This document shows, piece after piece, positions 1-13,356 of a DNA stretch of 64,000 nucleotides; the first letter of the stretch is position 1, and each line of letters starts with the position of its first letter. The stretch spans positions 1,788,001-1,852,000 of the forward strand of contig JARHVA010000123.1 of the NCBI GenBank assembly GCA_037957365.1. The letters run 5' to 3'. This DNA is from Torreya grandis. Lineage: Eukaryota; Streptophyta; Pinopsida; Cupressales; Taxaceae. The notes beneath the pieces were generated by a model that did not search any database, was not told where the DNA came from, and saw only the letters and a list, made by a program, of their open reading frames with translations. A program made the translations under genes and the position numbers.

Positions 1-743
1 GGTCTAAGTAGGTGGTAGATGTCTCAAAGTAGGATGAATAGGGTTGGTATTATACATGTGATCCGATGTGTAATTATAGGGAGGAGTAGGGTCATGAGAA
101 GTATGACTATAATATGATGAATCATCACTCAAAAAGACATGATTTATATTAGGTTCTCAATCAAGCTATAGAACCAACATTTTCTTTTGGTCATATGTCA
201 ATTTGCACCAAAATTGACATACTAGATATAACCTTGTGAAGTTAATTCCTCATGAGATTTGAAACATATAAGAAATATTCATCTTAGTGTTCTTATTTCT
301 ATTTAACCATGTTTCCTTACTGATGATGTTTCTTTTTCCAATTTTCCTTATTTTAACCTTGTCCTTTATTCTACAGTGATGATTGTTGGTTAGTGGTATT
401 TTTGTTATTGGATGAGCCATGTGTGAATGAATTATACCAATTTTTTTAGTTCATAGCATTTTATACCAAAAATGAATCTTCTTTGGTTGTTTATTCCCTT
501 GAGTAATTTTTTGATGGCCTTAATTTTGGATTTTTTTAGAAGACTTCACGGGTCTCTTCCTTTTCTATTAATTATAAGCAAGACAATGTTATTCATCTTG
601 TTCTTCTGCATTCAAGGAATCTTCTTGTCGTAACATGTTGACAAAATTTTCAAATGATGATTTTTGTGTTCTGATAGTCAATGTAGTCATGAATATTCTA
701 TAGGAGGGTGGCAGTGCTCTCAAGACAATTGGTACAAGAGAGG
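1..743 (-). pseudogene. Ty1/copia gag remnant, C-terminal part
   Basis: Read on the minus strand, 743 down to about 580 encodes a stretch typical of the copia gag (UBN2-type) domain, with VLRALPPSYRIFMTTL followed by a basic region, and then stops. Gag would form the virus-like particle of the element. It is the downstream half of the remnant at 10964-11110: when the LARD at 744-10963 is ignored, the reading frame runs straight across the junction. Below about 540 the frame is broken; a Tyr/Pro-rich stretch near 1-150 may still belong to it, but I cannot name it. No start codon or zinc knuckle is clear. It is dead and is the oldest layer at this end. Confidence 0.7.
739..743. repeat. Target-site duplication AGAGG, left copy
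   Basis: The five bases AGAGG sit directly before the TG of the left LTR at 744. The same five follow the CA end of the right LTR at 10964-10968. This fixes the outer borders of the LARD element. Confidence 0.88.
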
Positions 744-3700
744 TGTTGAATAAATTTTACCCTAAGTCAAATTAAGTCAACCCCCTTGCATTTTTAAACT
801 TTTCAAAGGGTCATTATAGGTTTAAATTTTCACCAAGGTCCTAAATAATGTAAGTCATATTTTGAGGGTCACTTAATATGCTCTAACCTTGTCATATTTG
901 TCATTTGTCTTAAATATCCTTTTTGGCCACCTTTTGGTAATTTTAATGAGCTTGTACAATTTTTTCACAAAAGGAAAAATCTCAAGGCTCAGGATAATGT
1001 GTGTCATGTTAGTGAGTGTTATTAGGAAGGTTTTGAAATTGAGACATCAGGTTTAATGTATAAAGAGGAAGATCACCTACAAAAAGGGTAGTTTTAGAAG
1101 TTGTGTAGATTGAGGTGACCCATGTGGCATGTGGGAAGGCTTCAAGAAGGTGTATTGAGATCCCCATAGGTTAGTTTTAGGTTCAAAATTGATCGAAACT
1201 AGTTTCTCTTTCCTATAACTCCCTTGGACAAGTCAAAAGTGTCAACAATTTTTTATTGGTATGGACAAGAGAAGAGGAGTTGGAGTGATTGTACTTGGGG
1301 GGTGTTAGTAGTCCTCATGAGTTCCTATTTCATGGTCATGGTTTTTTTATTGATGGTCTATACTGTATAAACAATCACTAAGATTGTTAACACCTCCAAA
1401 CTGCTTATACAACCCTAACATCTCAGTTTTCTCATCTATTTGCATTAGTTTGTGTGAACCAAGAGGTATATGTGAAATTATAGAACACATGAAACATGTC
1501 ATGTTAGTTTCAGTCTAGTTTGTCATGTGTGGCCATGAAAGTTAAGTATAAATATCTCATTATTCTAGAAGTAAGCAACATTGAAGGCTAAAGATAATGT
1601 TTCAAAATTGTAGAGTTTCATCTTCTATGAGTGGATTTAGGATGAGAATAACACACCTGTGTTCACCCCATAAAATCATGGATTTTCATATTCTCCATTT
1701 AAATTTGTATTGGAAATATATTCAAGGCACCTCAAGGACAAAGAAGTGCAAACAAACTAGCATACCTAATGGAGACCCACAAGGTTATGTGTGTAGGCAA
1801 TCAAAAGTACATGAGCCTAATGATGTGCTTTGAAGAGGCTATAAGGCTTAAAATGTAGTGAGAATGCATTTTGGTAGATATGGAAGATTAAAATATGGCA
1901 TGATATATTTGGAAGACCACTTCAAGCAACACCTACAGGTGTAAATTTGAGAAAATTACGAATGGGAAGTTTTACCTTAACTTCTATGAAAAAGGATCCT
2001 ACCCCATACAATGTTATCTATTGGGGGAAGTTGATGAAGTATAAAAAATCCTAACAATTTAATTCTTGTATCTTAGATTAATATGTCACATATTGACATG
2101 TGAATAAGATGTTAGGTCAAGAGAGATGGTGGTAGAATAGGTTTCAACCCAGTCAAGTTTATACTGGGAATACTTAGCGACTTACAATGCCATTTGACCA
2201 AAATGGATAATGAAACTTACAAGAAATAAGTAGATACAATTATATTTAGGTGTGATTTGGTATTATTAACTTGAAGAGGAACAAAAATGGTGAAACATAA
2301 TACTCACACGTGAATCACCACCTACATGAACCCCTTATATTCCTAAATGAGCACCTACAGTTTGACACATACTGCAGACTACCCTAACCTAATAGATAAT
2401 GAAGTTTTTGGAGTTTGAAAAAGATATAAGATGGATGAACATGTATAAATCACCCTTAAATTGATAACATCACACTTCATGTGAATTTTAGAGGCAAAGG
2501 AAACAAAACATAAGTTGATCCAAGCTGGGTTTCAAACCTAATTCTCAGTCAACCAAACCCTGCACAAACAAAACAATGAGACTTGAGAACATGTGATGAT
2601 GAATGATATATAAGTTTTATATATCTCTAAAATTTGATACAAAATGTCTGAATGAGTTTTATTAGACATATATATTCTCAATTGGGCTAGACTAATAGGG
2701 GGAGTGCCTTCTATTTTATCTCAAACTAGAGGCACTCCACAGTCAACATAACCTATGAACTTAGTACATTTGGGGTAAAAGGATGAAAGGGAGGGACAAT
2801 AATTAATTTTTTATGATTTTTATAGTTTAATTGGATGTAAAAAAGTGTGGGGAAGCACCTAAAGCCATTGTGAACACTCAGAAGTGGTCACATGCTCAAA
2901 AAACCTATCTATGCCTATTAGGCCTAAAACTAGGTATGAACCCTCCTAGATTCTAATGTCATTCATATGGATATATGATCTTACAAATAAATTTTATAAC
3001 CTTAATTGGAGAGTGGAGTATTTATTATACATAGTGGTTTATATAGAACAACTCAAAATTAGTCATTTTGGCCTAAATTTGCCTCAGGGGTATCCAGGAT
3101 GCCTAGTAGGAACTCAAGAGCCGTTTTATTTCACTCATATCTATAAGGAAAATGTGAATGGTGTCTCAAAAACTTAGGCATATTTTAGGAGGGTATTAAA
3201 ATAAAAATTAGTGGCATTCGTTTGAAGGTTAAGGCCTTAACTTTTATGAATCATTGTTAACAACCTAAATGACCTAAAACCCTCCTGAAACCCTCTCAAG
3301 AACCCGATGAGAAAGATATGAATAATAATGAATACATAAGGGGTAAATTGGCTAAAAATATTATTTGGACCTACTTGACACTCTCTTAGGATCCCTACCA
3401 CTCAATTTTTCTATACCATTACTTGTACAAACATGCTTAATTATGTGTTTTTTACAAGATTCAAGTTGAATTGAAGGTGCATAAGGGAATTGATAGCTGA
3501 AATACATAGTTTAAGGTGTGTGGAGATTTAATATAACTATTCATACCTCATTTTCACCTCAATTTTTATTGGATTATCTTCTGCTAAGTTAGTTATTACA
3601 GGTAGTCTTAGACAGAATAATGAGAAGCAATGTGACTATCAAAATTGGAGGTGACAAGTGTGATAATGAGTTTATTTAAGTATACATGATAGAATATAGG

Positions 3701-4141
3701 ATAAATAGGTATTGATGATGTGTCTCACACCTCTAAAATGAATCTTCATGAGCATCTATAGGTCACCCTAGTGATAAGTGTAAGGATTCAGGCCTAGAGG
3801 GTTAGTAAACAACTTTAAGGAAGTAAACAATAAGTGTCAAAGAGAAGGTCATTAGTTGAGGGGTGTATATGACTATAAAAAATAATGTTTCCATCTTATA
3901 AATTTAGTGCATATGTGTTAAATAATTCTATGGTAGTTTTAGACAGTCAAATGGATTCCTTATCAAGAAGGTAGTTTCAAGAAGGACATGGAATGTCTCT
4001 ACGCCAACCTCAAGAAGATTATATGTTTCAGATTGACACTTGTCCAAGATAACTCAATGACCCATTATATAAATCCTTTTCTTGCATTGTAACTAGTTTC
4101 CAAGCCTTGACACTAGGAATGATGACTCTTCAATGTCACTT

Positions 4142-4172
<31 letters not shown>

Positions 4173-4851
4173 TATAAATTGAAGTCATTTTGGCATTGTA
4201 AGGAATCCATAATTGGTATGGTGAAGCCATGATGGTTTGACATATTATTTTTTATTTGAATGAAGATATGAATATGATTTAGTCTCTACAATTATTTCCT
4301 AAGTTTTTTAATTAGTTTATTTGGACAAGTGATTAATGTCTTTTCCTTGCTTCCATTCTTATCTTGTATGCATTGTGTGAGTAACATTTCTTCTAACAGG
4401 TCTCATGAAGTGTATATGTTTGTTAGATGTGTTTTGAAGTGTGAAGGAAATTATAAGTGTCTATTATTAGACCTCATAGTTACCCACCTTTGTATATGCA
4501 TGGAAATATATCTCCATGTAGAAACACTTATACTAGAAGAACCCTTGAGTTGAGATCATTTTTAGGCAATCTATCTTCCTAGTGGAAATGAAAGTATGTT
4601 TGTGGAAATATCTTTAGTGTATCACATTCATTAGTAGAGGATGTTTTTATGTTTCCTTATTCCATTTCTACCCCCAATAGTGATTATTATAGTGTAGTAT
4701 GTGAGTTTAAAATATACATGAAGGGAGCTATTCCATAATCTAGAGATCTATCTCTTGTAGTAGCTTGTCTATATATAGTGATAGTTTAATGTTATCCCAA
4801 ATTTTAGAAGGTCTCATTGACTTATCTAGGATGAAAATTTGGGATATAAAA
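744..4851 (+). repeat. LARD 5' LTR
   Basis: Direct repeat of 6811-10963. It starts TGTTGAATAAATTTTACCC and ends GGGATATAAAA, where the 3' copy keeps the canonical CA end. It carries a (CT)n tract that is barely present in the other copy. A 78-codon frame at 1597-1833 recurs at 7688-7891, but see the rejected list. I see no convincing gene in it. Confidence 0.88.
4146..4172. repeat. (CT)n microsatellite
   Basis: A pure CT run in the 5' LTR. The matching place in the 3' LTR (about 10265-10280) has only a short interrupted CT stretch, so the run expanded after insertion. Confidence 0.95.
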
Positions 4852-4872
4852 TTTCTATAATTCCTAGTGGGA
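4852..4872 (+). promoter_or_regulatory. LARD post-LTR leader (probable primer-binding region)
   Basis: The bases right after the 5' LTR read TTTCTATAATTCCTAGTGGG. The gypsy element at 33823 has TTTCTAAAATTCCCAGTGGG at the same place. This position normally holds the primer-binding site. It lacks the usual leading TGG, so I cannot name the primer tRNA. Confidence 0.5.
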
Positions 4873-5056
4873 TATGAAGTCCAAGAAGGTTGTTCAAGGT
4901 GGATGTTGGTCTTGACAATAAGAGGCTATAATAGCCTCTTCCTATAGTATCTGACAACTCCAAAAATTGACTCTTGGTGGAAGACTAGTGCATTGTTTTA
5001 TGCCTAAGGAAAGAATAATATATCATACTAAAGGTATTTATTTTGATTTCCAATAG

Positions 5057-5269
5057 AGTTCCTATTATATACCTCCCTACCAATCTTGTCATGACCCATA
5101 TTATGTCCCTCAACAACCCTATCAAAGTTATTATCTCTATGGTCAACCTATTCCTTCTCTATATGATCATGATGTTGTTGAACAGCCTTATGAAGAAGCC
5201 TATGAATTAGGCTATAAAGAAGATGTGATTAATACCATTGAAGAAGAAGTCCAAGCTCTTAAGAGGTAG
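5057..5269 (+). pseudogene. LARD interior: gag-like Tyr/Pro-rich fragment
   Basis: An open stretch of about 70 codons with no ATG at its head. It is rich in Tyr, Pro and Gln (for example PYYVPQQPYQSYYLYGQP) and then turns acidic with a short Glu-rich helix before a stop. I do not recognise the family. Low-complexity Tyr/Pro regions like this occur in the gag tail of plant Ty3/gypsy elements, which would fit a relic of a partner's gag. It lies about 200 bp after the 5' LTR, where gag is expected. Confidence 0.4.
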
Positions 5270-6810
5270 TCTTCCTCAAGTTATACTTATCCTTCCTTAA
5301 AAATCTTCTTTTGTTCCATATCAATTTTTTTGTGCCCCTTATCTTCATGAAATAATTAAATATCCTCAAGAGTAGCCTCTAATAGAACCAATACAATCTT
5401 CAAAATATCCCAATAGCTTCCAAACTCCAACTTGGAACCAAGTAGTGAAGTCTTAGGGAAATAAAGACAAAGAGAAAGAGGACCAATAAGTTGATGTCAA
5501 GAAAGAAAACATTGTGTTTTTTCAACCCCTATTGCCTTCTCCTCAAGAACCTATACCTTTTCCATCTTAGAGGTCTATCCAAGAATATTTTAAACATGAA
5601 AAATAGGCCTTAGTTGAGAAGGTGGAAGATAAAATTACAGCTATTGAAGAGCCTCAAGAAGGCTATGAGAAAGGTAAGGGGATTATTAAATAAAATGAAG
5701 TTTTAATATCCCAATTGAACATGTTATCCCTTCAAGAATTCCTTTAAGAATCACCTAAATTTACATATCCCCAAGATTTTACTCAATAATCCTTCATTCT
5801 TAAGACCATTAATGATCCATTAATCACACCTCATAATCCCTCTCCAACCCATGAACTTGTTCACCACCCTCCCACCTCATCCCTTTTTGAAGGAGAACCC
5901 ATCCTATGGGATATTAGTGAATAAGAGAACGATGAAGTTAAAGCTAACAAAAAAGATGACTAAAGTGTCTATGATGAAGAGTTCATCATAGGGACTCCTC
6001 TTTGTGAAGAAAAACACAAGACAACCTTCTTGAGTAAATAAAGATAAGATCTAGATCATGATGCAACTGTTCATAAAGAACTTGAATCTGAAAATACAAT
6101 TGAAGAAGAAGTTGCTAATGAATCCATGAAACAAGATGAATTATGGAAAATATTCAATGAATATGTGGAGAATTTTCAGCCTTTAAAAATATTACACTTC
6201 CTGGTGTTCAATTTGAAGATATTTTTCCTCTTGAAGGACAACATAACAATCTTCAAAACACCAAGATAAAGGCTTCCCATATAAGTCAATAAGTGATCAT
6301 GATTGAGATAATTAAAAACATCAATAAAGTTCATGATAAGGCTGTTGAAGTGCAATAATATTTCACCTTCATAGGTGACATTTTTTTAACTATCATCATT
6401 TCATTTGAATACATGCCAAAGAGAGTGGCAAGCATGAAGAAGTTGAGAACATCAAAACCAAAGCTCAAAAGGAAGCATGCCTCATGCACTTCTCCATATC
6501 ATGGAGAAAAAGATGGTGAAAGTTTCCCCTTTGATCCAAGAGGAGAAAGTTTGTTTCAGGTTAGTTTGTATGCAATATAGTTTGATTGAGTCATTTGTGT
6601 GTTTTCCCTAAGTGCTTAGAGAGCATAAGTGTGTGTCTTGGTGTCTTGATTTGTGTTTTTTTTTATTTTTGTGATTGGTGTGAGTTTTGGTGTATTTTAG
6701 AGGCATATAAGTGTCAAATAAAGCATATGGGTGACTCCATTTCCCAAGGATAGGAGAAGGAAATTGGTCCTTAACATAGCAGGCATGCTACCCCCTATAA
6801 ATCACCAAAA
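5270..6810 (+). pseudogene. LARD interior, decayed acidic coding remnant
   Basis: Short open pieces in shifting plus-strand frames: a Pro/His-rich piece near 5825-5925, an acidic Glu/Asp/Lys piece near 5930-6200, and a basic piece near 6410-6560 reading MPKRVASMKKLRTSKPKLKR and then FPFDPRGESLFQ. None matches a pol domain. The last 30 bases before the 3' LTR resemble those before the gypsy 3' LTR at 42783. There is no clear polypurine tract directly at the LTR; the nearest purine run is near 6750. Confidence 0.4.
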
Positions 6811-9800
6811 TGTTGACAAAATTTTACCCTAGATCAAATTAAGTCAACCCCCATTGAATTTTTAAACTTTTCATAGGGTCATTCTAGGTTTGAATCTTCA
6901 CCAAGGTCATAAATAATGACAAGTCATAGTTTTAGGGTCACTTAATATGTTCTAACCTTGTCATTTTTGTCATTTGTCTTAAGTGTCCTTTTTTGGCCAC
7001 CTTTTGGTCATTTTAATGAAGTTGTATGATTTTTTTACAAAATATAAAATGTCAAGGATTAGGGTAATGTGTGCCATGTCAAATAATGTTAGAGGAAGGT
7101 TTTGAAACTAAAACACTACATGTTCAACATATAAAGAAGAAGCTCACATGCAAAAAGGGCAGTTTCACAAGTTGTGTGGACTGAGATGACCCATATGGAA
7201 TGTGGGAAGGCTTTAGGAAGGTCCATTAAGATACCCATAGGTTATTTTTATGTTCAAGAATCTTTAAGAGGTTCAAAATTGATCAAAACTAGTTTTTATC
7301 TCCTATCACTCCCTTAGACAAGTAAAAAAGGCTCAATAGTTTTCTATTAGTATGGATAGGAGAAGAGGAGTTGGAGTGAGTACACTTGGGAGATGTTAGT
7401 AGTCCTTATGGGATCCTATTTCATGGTCATGGTTTCTATATTGATTGTATGTACTATATGAAAAATCACTGAGATTGTTAACACCTTAAAATTGTCTGTG
7501 CAACCCCAACACCTTGGTTTTATCATCTGTTTGCATTGGTCTATGTAAACCAAGTGGTATATGTGAACTTGGAGAATATATACACAATGTCATGTTAGTT
7601 TTAGCCTAGTTTGGAACATGCTGCCATGAAAGTTAAGAAAAATTATCTCATTATTCTATAAGTAAGCACCATTGAAGGCTGAAGATAGTGTTTGAGAATT
7701 ACAGAGTTTCATCTTCTATGAGTGGATTTAGGACAAAAATATCACACTTGTGTTCACCCCTTCAGATCATGGATTTTCATATTCTCCATTTAAATTTGTA
7801 TTGGAGAGATATCCAAGGATCCTCAAAGAAAAATAAGTGTAAAAAAGCTAGCATACCTAATGGAGACCTACAAGGTTTTGTGTGTAGGTAGTTAAAAGTA
7901 CAAGAGCCTGATGATGTGTCTTGAAGAGCCTATGAGACTTAAAATGCAGTGAGAATATCTTTTGGTAAAGATGGAAAATTATAATATGGCATGATATGTT
8001 TGGAAGACCACTTCAAGCAACACCTATAGGTGCAAATTTGAGAAAATTTGCAAATGGGAAGTTTTACTTTAACTTCTATGAAAAAGGATCTTTCCCCATA
8101 CAATGTTATTTGTTGGTGGAAGTTGATGAAGTCTAAACAAGCCTAATAGCTTCATTCTTGTAGCCCAAATGGAGATGTCACATATTGACATGTGAAGAAG
8201 ATGTTAGGTCAAGAGATATGGTTGTATAATGGGTTTCAACCTAGTCAAGTTTCTATTGGAAATATTCAAATACTTACAATGCCATTTGACCAAAATGAAC
8301 AGTGCAACTTACAACAACACTTAGTGCATTAATGGTAAGGAATGGTTGCATGATCTCAAGGTAGAGACAAGTCTATTTAGGTGTGATGTGGTCCTAGTGA
8401 CCCAAGGAGGAAAAAAAATGGTGAAACACAATACTCACACAAGAATCACTAGCTATAAGAACCCCTTATATTCTTAAATGAACACCTACGGTTTGACACA
8501 TACTAGAAACTAGCCTAACCTAATGGAGAATGAAAGTTTAGTAGTTTGAAAGATATATAATATAGATGAACATGTATAAATTATCCTCAAACTAATAACA
8601 TCACACTTTATGTGAATTTCAAAGGTAAAGGAAACAACACGTAAGTTGATCCAAGCTGGGTTTCAAACCTACTTCTCAGTCAACCAAACCCTACACATAG
8701 TCATAGGAAAGAAAAATAGTATTGAGAACATGTGATGTAGAAGGCTCTATAAGTGTGATATAGATCTAAAATTTCACAAAAAATTTTCTCATGAGTTTTA
8801 ATATACCTCTATGGTCTTAGTTGGGCCAAACTAATATGGGAAGTGCCCTTTTTTTGTCTCAAACTAGAGGCACTCCACAATCAACATAACCTACAAACTT
8901 AGTACATTGGGGGTAAAAGTATGAAATGTAGAGCCAATAATTATTGTTAGATGATGTTTAGAGTTGAAATGGGTGTCAAAAACTATGGGGAAGCACCTAT
9001 ATCCATTGTGAACAATTAGAAGTGGTCACATGCTCAAAAAACCTATCTATGCCTATTAGGCCTAGAACTAGGTATGAAACCTCCTAGATTATAATGTCAT
9101 TTATATGACCATATGATCTTTCCAAGAACTTTTATAACCTTCATGGGAGAGTGGAGGATTTATTTGACCCATTTTTTTGTAGATAAAAACTAAAAATTGG
9201 TCAATTTGGCCTAAATTTGCCTCTAGGGTATCCAGAATGCCTAGTAAGAACTCGAGAGCCATTTTATTTCACTCATATATGTATGGAAAATGTGCACGGT
9301 ATATCAAGAACTTAATCATAGTTGAGGGGGGTATTGAACTCAACCTTAGTGGTATTAGTTCAAGGTTTAAGGCCTTAACTTTTATGAATCATTATTAATA
9401 ACCTAAATGGCCTAAAACCCTCTCAAGAACTCAATGAGAAATATATGAATGGATATGCATCCATAAGGGTTCAATTGGATAGGAAGATTATTTGGACCTG
9501 ATTGACACTAACTTAGGATCCCTACTAGTAAGTTTTTATGTACCATCACTTGTATGGCCAAGCCTAATTCTATGTTTTCTATAGGATTTGAGTTGAATTA
9601 AAGGTGCAAAATGGAATTGATAGGTGAAATCCATTATGGAAGGTGTGTGGATATGTAATATAAATACTCATACCTCATTCTCACCTGAATTTTTCTTAGA
9701 ATTACCTCTTTTAAGTTGGTCATTGTAGGCAATCTTAGACATAATAATGAAAAGCAACGTGACTGTCAAAATTGGAGGTGAGAAGTGTGATATTAGGTTT

Positions 9801-10963
9801 CTTTAAGTATACATGATAGACCAGAGGACAAAGAGGTATTGATGAGTTGTCTCAGACCTATGCAATGAGTATCCATGAGCATCTATATGTCACCTTAGTG
9901 ATAAATGTAAGGATTCAGGCCTATAGGGCTAGTGAACAACTATAAGGAGGTGAATAATAAGTGTCAAAGAGAAGGTCATCAATTGAGGGGTGTCTATGAC
10001 TATTAAAAACCATGTTTCCACCTTCTCAGGTTAGTGTATATGTCTCATATACTTCTATGGTAGTTTTATATAGTCAAGTGGACTCCTTATCAACAAGGCA
10101 GTTTCAAGAAGGATATGGAGTGTCTCTATGCCAACCTCAAGAAGATGCTATGTTTTAGATTGAAACTTATCCAAGATGACTCCATGACCTATTCTCTAAA
10201 TCCTTCTCTTACACTATAACTAGTTTCCAATCCTTGAAACTTGGCATGATGACTCTTCAATGTCACTTTTTCTCTCTTCTTTTATGCTCTATAAATTAAA
10301 GTATTTGACATTATAAGGAATCCATAATTGGTATGGTGAAGTCTTGATGGTTTTACATCTTGTTTTGCCTTTGGATAAATATCTAAATCTGATTTAGTCT
10401 CTATAATTCTTTCCTAAGGATTTCAAGTAGTCTATTTGGATGATAAGTGACGAATCTCTTCTCCTTGTTTCCATTCTGCTCTTGTATGCATCATGTGAGT
10501 AACATTTCTTCTAATAGGTCTCATGAAGTGTATATGTTTGTTAGTTGTTTTTTGAAGTGTGAATGAGATTGAAAATGTCTAATATTAGACCTCCTAGCTA
10601 CCCACCTTTAATAATACATGGTAATCTGCCTACATGTAGAAACATTTATGTTAGAAGAACCCTTGTGTTGAGATTAGTTTTAGGCAATCTATCTTCCTAA
10701 TGCAAATGAAAATATGTTTGTATAAATATATTTGTTGTATAAAACTAATTAGTATAGTTTTATTTTATGTTTCCTTCTTCCCTTTTCACCCCCAATAGTG
10801 ATTGGTCTAGTGTAGTGTGTGAGCCAAAAAGATAGATCTAGGGAGCGAGCCCATAATCTAGACATTTATCTCTTATAGCAGCTTGTGTATATTCAGTTTC
10901 ATAGTATCTCAAATTTGAGAAGGTCACATTTAATTCTCTAGGGTGAAAATTTGGGCTATAACA
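6811..10963 (+). repeat. LARD 3' LTR
   Basis: Second copy of the 4.1 kb LTR. It starts TGTTGACAAAATTTTACCC and ends CTATAACA, directly followed by the AGAGG duplication. Compared with 744-4851 it shows scattered substitutions and indels throughout. Confidence 0.88.
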
Positions 10964-10968
10964 AGAGG
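10964..10968. repeat. Target-site duplication AGAGG, right copy
   Basis: Matches 739-743 exactly. Confidence 0.88.
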
Positions 10969-11110
10969 TATTTGTCAATTGTTTGCCTAATGTTTAGAGT
11001 GAGGACCTCAAGGTTACAACATGTCTTAGTAAATACTCTACTTTTTCATCTGACTTTAATTTGAGAGAATGAAGTTGAATTTACAAATGAAATATTATGC
11101 ATTCTTTTTT
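10964..11110 (-). pseudogene. Ty1/copia gag remnant, upstream part
   Basis: Minus-strand reading gives SDEKVEYLLRHVVTLRSSL, a stop, then LGKQLTNTS. It joins in frame to LVPIVLRALPPS at 743, the usual order of the central copia gag domain. One in-frame stop lies inside this half. Beyond about 11110 the frame no longer looks coding. It was split by the LARD insertion. Confidence 0.68.
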
Positions 11111-13356
11111 GGACTCATATATTATTTTAAGCTTATAACAAACTTATTTAGTTATTGTAGCCTCATATATATGTGTGATTTTACCTCATTTAATACCCTG
11201 AACATTATGATCAATTTTACCTTCTAGTTTACCTTGTTATACTTATGCTATTGATCGACGCCAAAGGTATGTAAGATTAATGATCCACTAAAAATGGGCC
11301 AAATGTCCTCAAATTCTAGGTGTGTTTTTTCTAAGCAACATAGTTGTCATTGTATATAAGTTGTGAGTGAGGCATACATAATTTTGGGCTAGTTCTGGTC
11401 ATTACGAACAATCTAAAAAAGGTTAATGTATTAGTGACTTATAACACCAACATGTTCCATTTTATATATGCTATCAATATGATATACTAGACCTATAAAT
11501 ATAGTGCCTTTTATATATATCCATCAATACATGGAAGAAACTCATCTTTTTGATATACCCGATGATACATGAAATAGATGTTAATGTACGTGAGAGTAGA
11601 GTGTTACATGGTACTAAAAAAATACATGAAAAACATTCATCTGATCAATAAGACCTACTTAGATATATTTTTGCATCCATGGGCATAACTTCCATATATA
11701 CTTGGAATTTCTACCTGTCAGGATTAATGCTAAACAATCATGGTGAATGGGTAATAGAAGGATGGTGTAGTGAAAATTATTTAAATTTATTTATCTCCTA
11801 TAGTTTATAGGGAGGATGCCTAGACATTGTTGTTGAAGTTGTATTAATCTATTTATGTTAGAAATCAAAGTGCGTTGAAATTATTTATAAATGTGAGTCA
11901 TAGGCATTGCTTACACTAAACATTGTGAATTATGCAAAATGTATTATTTTATGTTTTTGCTTATATCAATATTATTATTTGCCAAAAATAGAAATTTTAA
12001 AATGCTTTGCAAATTACAATGCATAATTATGATACAAAATAATTTCAATGAGAATAAAATATTTAACCCCCCTACCTCTAGTTCTATTTTAAAATCAAAT
12101 TAATAACTTTTGTAGTTTGTATCTAGGAACAAAAATGGTCCAACTAGACCCTTTTTTGAATTTTTAATATTTTATCATTTTACAAATATAAAAAATTGGA
12201 CTAAATTTTAATTTTAAAAATTGAACTCTAAACCTCTTATGATTGAGTTTTAGAAAAAATTAAAGCTACCAACTCCCCTATGCATTACATGAAATACATA
12301 GAAGTGAAAATTGATATTTAAGGGTTTAAACACAACTTAGGATAAAAACCATACCTATTTACCGATAACATGGGTGCCACTAAAAGTGGTTTTGAGTATA
12401 AATTGCAACAAAGAAAACTTTTTATATGGTGATTTTTAAGATTAAGAAGGTGGTTTGGCATACTGAGAGGTGGTATTGAAAAAGAAATGACACAAAATAT
12501 ATCCAACTTGGATTATGGAACCACAGTTTAGTCTCCAAGCATAAAATCCATGTTAATTTTGATATTCACACCTCATACCAAACTCTGAGTTCTTTTTAAA
12601 TCTAAGAGTTGTTTTTGAATATGGATTAGAACTTTGGTATTTATTGCTAAAACTAAAATTATGATTGAAGAATGACACCTTAAATTTCCATATATTCCTC
12701 AATAATAAATCCAAGGTTATCTATGAATTCATGTTGAAAGTAAAACACTATTTATAAGATAAAATAAAACACATTTATGAGACCCTAGAACCTAGAACTC
12801 AAGCCATAATACATCACATATATTAATCAATATATTTTATGAATCTAAAATCAACATAACACAATAAAAGAATGTTTCAACAACTCCAATGTAATTCTAA
12901 CATAGGGAGAGTGGTATTACACAAATCTAATGTAATTTGACGGATATAGGTGTACCACTATTTTTTGATAAAACAAAATGAAAGTTTGGAGAGTGAGGGT
13001 GCATGGGATCTTCCTCTATTAATGTATCCATCAATACTTTCTTCTACCTCAGGTTCAAAGATATGTATAGCCCTAATACTAGATATTAAGCTCAAATAAT
13101 TATTTATTTTACTAAATTAATAAACATTACAATGGTTTATTTGTACCAAAACATATGCTCATGATAGACCCTATACAATAAGTTGAACATTATCCAAATA
13201 TACATATGAAGTAGGGTCACAAATAAAACATACAAATAACATAAGTGAGTTATATTATCATGACCCATTCTAAGATTAATAGATTTAGAAGATATTTAGA
13301 ATGTTTATAAAACAAACTACTTAAGCAAACTAACTATTGTGAGTAACTAACTTAAT
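11111..13356. other. AT-rich stretch, no gene seen
   Basis: Both strands give only short frames without recognisable motifs, including a 62-codon minus frame at 12318-12506. I find no LTR pair, terminal inverted repeat or RNA gene here. Confidence 0.5.

Larger units (their letters stand above)
744..10963 (+). mobile_element. LARD-type non-autonomous LTR retrotransposon
   Basis: Two long direct repeats (744-4851 and 6811-10963, about 4.1 kb each) flank an interior of only 1959 bp. The element starts TGTTGA, ends ATAACA and has a perfect AGAGG target-site duplication. The interior shows only broken gag-like reading frames on the plus strand, with no protease, RT, RNase H or integrase that I can find. 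Long LTRs plus a short non-pol interior is the pattern called LARD (large retrotransposon derivative) in plants; such elements depend on proteins from another element. Here the interior is shorter than in described LARDs. The LTRs have diverged clearly by substitutions and small indels, so the insertion is old. Confidence 0.85.

Noticed and set aside
1597..1833. 78-codon frame in the LARD 5' LTR with a 67-codon counterpart at 7688-7891 in the 3' LTR
   Set aside because: The two LTRs are copies of each other, so the shared frame is expected. The start ATG is GTG in the second copy, amino-acid changes are as frequent as base changes allow, and no domain is seen. It could be revisited if other family LTRs keep it open.
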